From Bacteroidota bacterium (GTDB taxonomy: Bacteria; Bacteroidota; Ignavibacteria; T3Sed10-11): a stretch of DNA of 9,591 nucleotides. Positions 5,920 through 9,591 of this stretch are shown piece after piece. Below the pieces are notes generated by a model. It saw nothing but the letters and a program-made list of their open reading frames with translations, was not told where the DNA came from and did not search any database. The first letter of the stretch is position 1; each line of letters opens with the position of its first letter. The translations under genes were made by a program, and so were the position numbers. The stretch spans positions 1 through 9,591 of the forward strand of contig SKXH01000020.1 in the NCBI GenBank assembly GCA_007128495.1, given 5' to 3'.

Positions 5920-6387
5920 CTATGCAAATTGCAGCGCTTCTTCCTTACGGAATGCATCGATGATCTCTTCCGGTGAGGTAAGCGTTAACAATTTATTTCT
6001 GAACGATTCGTTGTTCATAAGCCGTGAAACCCGGCTGAGCAGTTTAATATGTGAACCGACCATGTTTTCTTTACCGACGAGAATAAATACTAATCGAACC
6101 GGTTTATCGTCAAGGGCATCGTATTCGATGGGTTGTTCGGTGATACCGAACCCGGCAACGATATCGGTTACCGCGTCGCTCTTGCCGTGAGGAATGGCAA
6201 AGCCGTTGCCGACTCCGGTAGACATAACCTGCTCACGCTCAAATACCGCACGGCGTATACTTTCAAAATCAAGCACTTTATCCGACTTGCCGATAAGTTG
6301 TAACATTGCTTCGATAACGTCGATCTTGGATTTTCCTTTTACCGAAGTATTCACAAATTGAGCGCTGAGATAGTCAGTTATTTTCAT
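5920..6387 (-). CDS. PTS EIIA domain protein (fructose/mannitol/Ntr type)
   Basis: This 155-aa single-domain EIIA accepts phosphate on His67 in NGFAIPHGKS (61-70). The second conserved His is in GSHIKLLSRVSRL (111-123), and the REQVMSTGVG stretch (51-60) is typical of the family. Stand-alone proteins of this type act either in sugar uptake or as the regulatory EIIA-Ntr of a phosphorelay. No EIIB/EIIC permease, HPr or EI gene is in view, which favours a regulatory role (inference). The ATG at 6387 is preceded by GAGAGGG. The gene follows the nucleotidyltransferase fusion by 22 bases and precedes hisS by 37, so it is probably co-transcribed with both. It differs from the common ptsN context, next to rpoN, so I give no gene symbol. 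Confidence 0.9.
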   Translation of the reverse strand: MKITDYLSAQFVNTSVKGKSKIDVIEAMLQLIGKSDKVLDFESIRRAVFEREQVMSTGVGNGFAIPHGKSDAVTDIVAGFGITEQPIEYDALDDKPVRLVFILVGKENMVGSHIKLLSRVSRLMNNESFRNKLLTLTSPEEIIDAFRKEEALQFA

Positions 6388-6409
6388 TGGTAATCCCTCT
6401 CACTCATAA

Positions 6410-8914
6410 TCACCCATTTTGGTCACGCCATGAAATAATCTTCTGTTCATATTCTTCAAGTAATTTCTGACAGTGACTTTTATCGGGCGATTCAATGTTA
6501 ATATGAAACAGCGGGCGCTCTTTGTCCGGTATCAATAACACCGATGTTGGTGCACCGTCGATGTTGATTTTAACTCCATCGACGAGTTCCCGTTCGAATT
6601 GTTCCGAATCTTTCATAAGATTTCGCATAACACGCCCCTTCGCTTCCCACGGGCATTTTATATTACGTTTTAAAATATGGTGCTGGGGAATATTTCTATG
6701 CAATTCACCGAGATGGGTGCCCGACTTTGCTATCATTTCGAGAATTTTAGTTACCGCAAACATGGCATCCGTTGCAAACAGAAAATCGGTGAAGATAAAG
6801 CCACCCTTTGTACCGCCGATAAACGATACCGACTCTTTCTGAGCGGCTTCCATCATTGCCAGATGACTGTTTTTTGTAAGTATTACTTCGACATTATGCT
6901 CTTTTGCTATATCGAAGATTACGTTGGGAGTAGTGACGGGGACGGCAATTTTTTTCGTGTCGGGATGAGTTATCAAATATAATTTTGTCACAAGCACGAG
7001 CAGCCGGTCGGCATCGAATTCTTGCCCGGATTCGTCGACGACAAAAATCTTCTCGCCGCCGGCATCTATTAAGAAACCCGCGTCATATTCTAATGAAGTC
7101 ACTATATGCGACAATTGGGACATCGCGTAGTCAAATTCAGACTTGTCCCGTGTTAATTTTTGTGGATCGAGATACGCGTTGAGCGAAACGACTTGCATTT
7201 TCATCCGCCCCAAAATGTTGGGGAAGATAGTTGCGCTGCTGCCGTTTGAGTAATCGATAACAATCCGGAGTTTTGCCCGGTTGATCGAATCAAAGTCGAT
7301 GTGTTCCTGGAAGCGTTGTACGTAGCTTTCGGTAACACGTTCGGGAAAGTTAATCGACCCGACGTATGTAAATGACGGGCGATGGACATCCTCACCGAAA
7401 AATAAGCGGTCGATCTTCTTTGTCTTTTTTGACGGAAGGTCTCTGCCGTCATCATCGAAAAAAATGACGTCGGTCAAATTTTTATCGAACGGGGATTTAC
7501 GCACGTGAAAGCCGCTTACCTCTTTCCCGGCGCTGAGTGCATGGCGTACCATTGGAATAGGTGTTGCGCGTAAATCGTTCACCGTGACTCCGGCCGATGT
7601 AAGCCCGCAAATAAGGGCCCGGTTCATCATGCGGGAGACATTGTCCGAATCACGCGAGGTAATGACCAGTTTTCCTTTTCCGATGAATGTGCCGTAAGCC
7701 GTACCCAGTTTCGCTCCGAACTCCGGATTCATTTCAACGTTTGATATACCGGTGATACGTGCATCGGCAAATAATTCACGCAGCCACTTATCCTCCTGCA
7801 CCAGACTACGCGAAAGCGATGCACCGTCTTCCACTTCTTTATTTGGCCAGAGTTTTATGTTCGAGAACAGGCGCGCACGTTTTCCGATTGTGCAATTATC
7901 ACTAATAAATACGTTGTCGTCTATAACAGCGGCTTCACCCACCGACGTCTTCGCACCGATAACGCTTGACGATATCTGTGCATTGGATTCGATGAGGGCG
8001 TCATCCCACAGAACCGAGTTGGTAATAACGGCACCCTCTTCGATAACGCAATTGTTACCTATAACGACGTTGGATAGTTTTGCATTCTTATGGATCTGTA
8101 CATTGTCGCCGAGTATAACACTGCCGTGCAGATTCTTTTCATCGGTCTGAATTGATGTGTTTGATCCTTTTACTAGGCCGCCCGGTTCTTTCAGGTATGG
8201 AACTTTCACATCCCCGCGCAGAGCGTCGAGGTGGGCTTCCTGGTATTCGTTCAGGTTACCGATATCGCGCCAGTACCCGTTAGCTATGTAGCCAAAAAGT
8301 GCTTTTTTCTCGCGAAGCAGCTGCGGGAAAATATCGTTGCTCCAGTCGCGTTCTTCCTTCGGCGGCATCATATCAAGTATTTCCGGCTCGATGATGTAGA
8401 TACCGGTATTGATAGTATCGCTGAAAACTTCGCCCCACGACGGTTTTTCAAGGAAGCGGATAATGCGACCGTCGTCGCCCGTAATGACGATACCGAACTG
8501 CAGCGGATTTACCGCATGGGTGAGTACGATCGTAGCAAGGGATTTCTTTTCTTCATGATATTTAATGGCAGCGGTAATATCGATATCGGTTAATACATCG
8601 CCGCTGATCAAGACAAAGCGTTCGTCGAGGTATTGCTGGGCATTCTTTACACTGCCCGCGGTACCGTAATCCTCGGTTGCCTCGATGTGATGCATGGTAA
8701 CGCCGAATTTCGATCCGTCTCCGAAGTAATTAGTGATCGCCTCCGGTTGAAAGAAAAGAGTGGATACAATTTCTTTTATTCCGTGCTCCCTCAACAGATC
8801 AACAATGTGATGCATCATCGGCTTGTTCATCACGGGGACCATAGGTTTTGGAATGTTCATTGTAAGTGGTCGTAACCGTGTACCGAATCCGCCTGCCATT
8901 ATGACTGCTTTCAT
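6410..8914 (-). CDS. Sugar-1-phosphate nucleotidyltransferase / degenerate phosphomannomutase fusion
   Basis: This is an 834-aa three-part protein. Residues 1-235 are a nucleotidyltransferase with GGFGTRLRPLT (8-18), the PKP of the signature (22-24), LISGDVLTD (102-110, metal-binding D106) and FLEKPSW (154-160). The likely reaction is mannose-1-phosphate plus GTP to GDP-mannose; glucose-1-phosphate is an alternative substrate. Residues about 245-375 are a left-handed beta-helix of hexapeptide repeats (SVILGDNVQIHKNAKLSN and onward). Residues about 395-834 match the phosphoglucomutase/phosphomannomutase fold (TSRDSDNVSRMMNRALICGL, 419-438). In that half the catalytic loop is HVRKSP (470-475) instead of TASHNP. 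The metal loop DxDxDR reads DAGGEK (617-622), and the sugar loop is GGTKGGF (700-706) instead of a GExSGH type. This fused architecture is known in several phyla, and its second half may be inactive or regulatory. It is probably the first gene of the operon. Confidence 0.9.
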   Translation of the reverse strand: MKAVIMAGGFGTRLRPLTMNIPKPMVPVMNKPMMHHIVDLLREHGIKEIVSTLFFQPEAITNYFGDGSKFGVTMHHIEATEDYGTAGSVKNAQQYLDERFVLISGDVLTDIDITAAIKYHEEKKSLATIVLTHAVNPLQFGIVITGDDGRIIRFLEKPSWGEVFSDTINTGIYIIEPEILDMMPPKEERDWSNDIFPQLLREKKALFGYIANGYWRDIGNLNEYQEAHLDALRGDVKVPYLKEPGGLVKGSNTSIQTDEKNLHGSVILGDNVQIHKNAKLSNVVIGNNCVIEEGAVITNSVLWDDALIESNAQISSSVIGAKTSVGEAAVIDDNVFISDNCTIGKRARLFSNIKLWPNKEVEDGASLSRSLVQEDKWLRELFADARITGISNVEMNPEFGAKLGTAYGTFIGKGKLVITSRDSDNVSRMMNRALICGLTSAGVTVNDLRATPIPMVRHALSAGKEVSGFHVRKSPFDKNLTDVIFFDDDGRDLPSKKTKKIDRLFFGEDVHRPSFTYVGSINFPERVTESYVQRFQEHIDFDSINRAKLRIVIDYSNGSSATIFPNILGRMKMQVVSLNAYLDPQKLTRDKSEFDYAMSQLSHIVTSLEYDAGFLIDAGGEKIFVVDESGQEFDADRLLVLVTKLYLITHPDTKKIAVPVTTPNVIFDIAKEHNVEVILTKNSHLAMMEAAQKESVSFIGGTKGGFIFTDFLFATDAMFAVTKILEMIAKSGTHLGELHRNIPQHHILKRNIKCPWEAKGRVMRNLMKDSEQFERELVDGVKINIDGAPTSVLLIPDKERPLFHINIESPDKSHCQKLLEEYEQKIISWRDQNG

Positions 8915-8958
8915 GAACGTATCTCATCTAATGGTGTTAAAAAAATGGTAGTTGCTAA

Positions 8959-8987
8959 AATGTACTAAATATTGATACATCATTCAA
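8959..8987 (-). promoter_or_regulatory. Putative promoter upstream of the fusion gene and operon
   Basis: On the minus strand TTGAAT (8987-8982) and TACATT (8964-8959) are separated by 17 bases. Each matches four of six consensus positions of a sigma-70-type promoter. The position, about 45 bases upstream of the ATG at 8914 in a 96-base AT-rich spacer, suits the first promoter of the eight-gene run. The match is weak and the sigma factor of this lineage may prefer other boxes. No terminator hairpin for the upstream PLP-enzyme gene is visible in this spacer, so read-through from that gene is also possible. Confidence 0.35.
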
Positions 8988-9010
8988 GGTATAAATTTAA
9001 ATATTCTTTG

Positions 9011-9591
9011 TTACGTTAAGGCATTTTTAAGGTCTGCAATTATGTCGTCTGCATCTTCTATTCCAACCGATATGCGGACCAGTCCGTCCGTTACTCCGCT
9101 TGCAATACGATCCTTTTTGGGGACCGATGCATGCGTCATTGTTGCAGGGTGTGAGATGAGTGTTTCAACGCCGCCGAGACTTTCTGCAAGGGAGCACACT
9201 TTTACTTTTTTTAAAATTTTATTTGCCTGTCTGAACGATCCCACATCAAATGCTATCATTCCCCCGAAACCTTTCATTTGTTTTTTTGCAAGTTCATGTT
9301 GCGGGTGTTCCGGTAAACCGGGATAATATACTTTCTTCACGGACTTATGGCTTGCGAGATATTCGGCTACTTGTTGTGCGTTTGCATTGTGCCGGTCCAT
9401 CCGGACGGCTAGGGTTTTTGTCCCGCGGAGACATAGCCACGCATCAAACGGAGAAAGAATTCCGCCGATAGCTTTCTGGGTAAAGCGCACTGCCTCGTCA
9501 ACTTTTGAGTGATTGGTAACCACCAGACCGCCAAGCATATCGCTGTGGCCGTTCAGGTATTTCGTCGCGCTGTGAACAACGATGTCAACGC
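9011..9591 (-). CDS. Cystathionine gamma-synthase/lyase-family PLP enzyme (N-terminal part outside window)
   Basis: This is the C-terminal half of a Cys/Met-metabolism PLP-dependent enzyme of the trans-sulphuration family. The frame is open to the window edge, so the ATG at 9538 is internal. The pyridoxal-phosphate lysine is visible in VHSATKYLNGHSD (Lys codon at 9562-9560). Downstream are the family blocks SPFDAWLCLRGTKTL, YYPGLPEHPQHELA, SLGGVETLISHPATMTHASV and VRISVGIED. The family includes cystathionine gamma-synthase, cystathionine gamma-lyase, O-acetylhomoserine sulfhydrylase and methionine gamma-lyase. The ending resembles gamma-synthase/gamma-lyase, but the specificity cannot be decided from this part. 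It is separated by 96 bases from the next gene on the same strand, and its stop is TAA at 9013-9011. Confidence 0.92.
   Translation of the reverse strand, partial: VDIVVHSATKYLNGHSDMLGGLVVTNHSKVDEAVRFTQKAIGGILSPFDAWLCLRGTKTLAVRMDRHNANAQQVAEYLASHKSVKKVYYPGLPEHPQHELAKKQMKGFGGMIAFDVGSFRQANKILKKVKVCSLAESLGGVETLISHPATMTHASVPKKDRIASGVTDGLVRISVGIEDADDIIADLKNALT

Noticed and set aside
7752..8150. Plus-strand 132-codon frame
   Set aside because: It is antisense to the hexapeptide-repeat region of the fusion gene. The Ser/Ile/Thr-rich product simply reflects the repeats on the other strand.

Overview
The window looks like core chromosome of a Gram-negative-type bacterium of the FCB (Bacteroidota/Chlorobiota/Ignavibacteria) kind. 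The hints are a Lgt variant with GRLGCHFAGDGDYG in place of the proteobacterial GRxGNFxNxE motif, a fused GDP-mannose pyrophosphorylase/phosphomannomutase-like protein, an NtrX-like sigma-54 activator, and several genes with weak or absent Shine-Dalgarno sequences. This placement is inferred from family resemblance and is not certain.

Layout. (1) Bases 1-1151, plus strand: the 3' part of a sigma-54-dependent response regulator, cut by the window edge. (2) Bases 1152-2129: an AT-rich accessory pocket. On the minus strand it holds an intact MNT-type nucleotidyltransferase gene, followed with an ATGA overlap by a HEPN-domain gene broken by two in-frame TAA codons. A degenerate heptamer tandem repeat (consensus roughly WGTTTSG) lies on each side of the pair. 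(3) Bases 2130-8914, minus strand: eight closely packed genes that read as one transcription unit. In order of transcription they are: an 834-aa nucleotidyltransferase/phosphomutase-like fusion, a PTS EIIA (fructose/Ntr type), hisS, an unrecognised 130-aa protein, lgt, a small glutaredoxin-like protein, a previously unlisted 54-aa two-helix membrane protein, and rlmB. (4) Bases 8915-9010: a short spacer with a plausible promoter for that unit. (5) Bases 9011-9591, minus strand: the C-terminal part of a Cys/Met-metabolism PLP enzyme, cut by the window edge.

Functional reading. The long unit mixes sugar-nucleotide metabolism, a phosphotransfer regulatory domain, translation (HisRS and 23S rRNA 2'-O-methylation), lipoprotein maturation and thiol chemistry. 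This is a housekeeping mixture rather than one pathway. The pocket between the convergent regulator and operon looks like a decaying HEPN/MNT toxin-antitoxin-type module in which the partner of the nucleotidyltransferase has been lost. The most notable points are that broken module with its flanking heptamer repeats, the loss of metal-site and sugar-loop residues in the phosphomutase half of the fusion, and the overlooked small membrane protein. I saw no tRNA, rRNA, CRISPR array, transposase or convincing intrinsic terminator.
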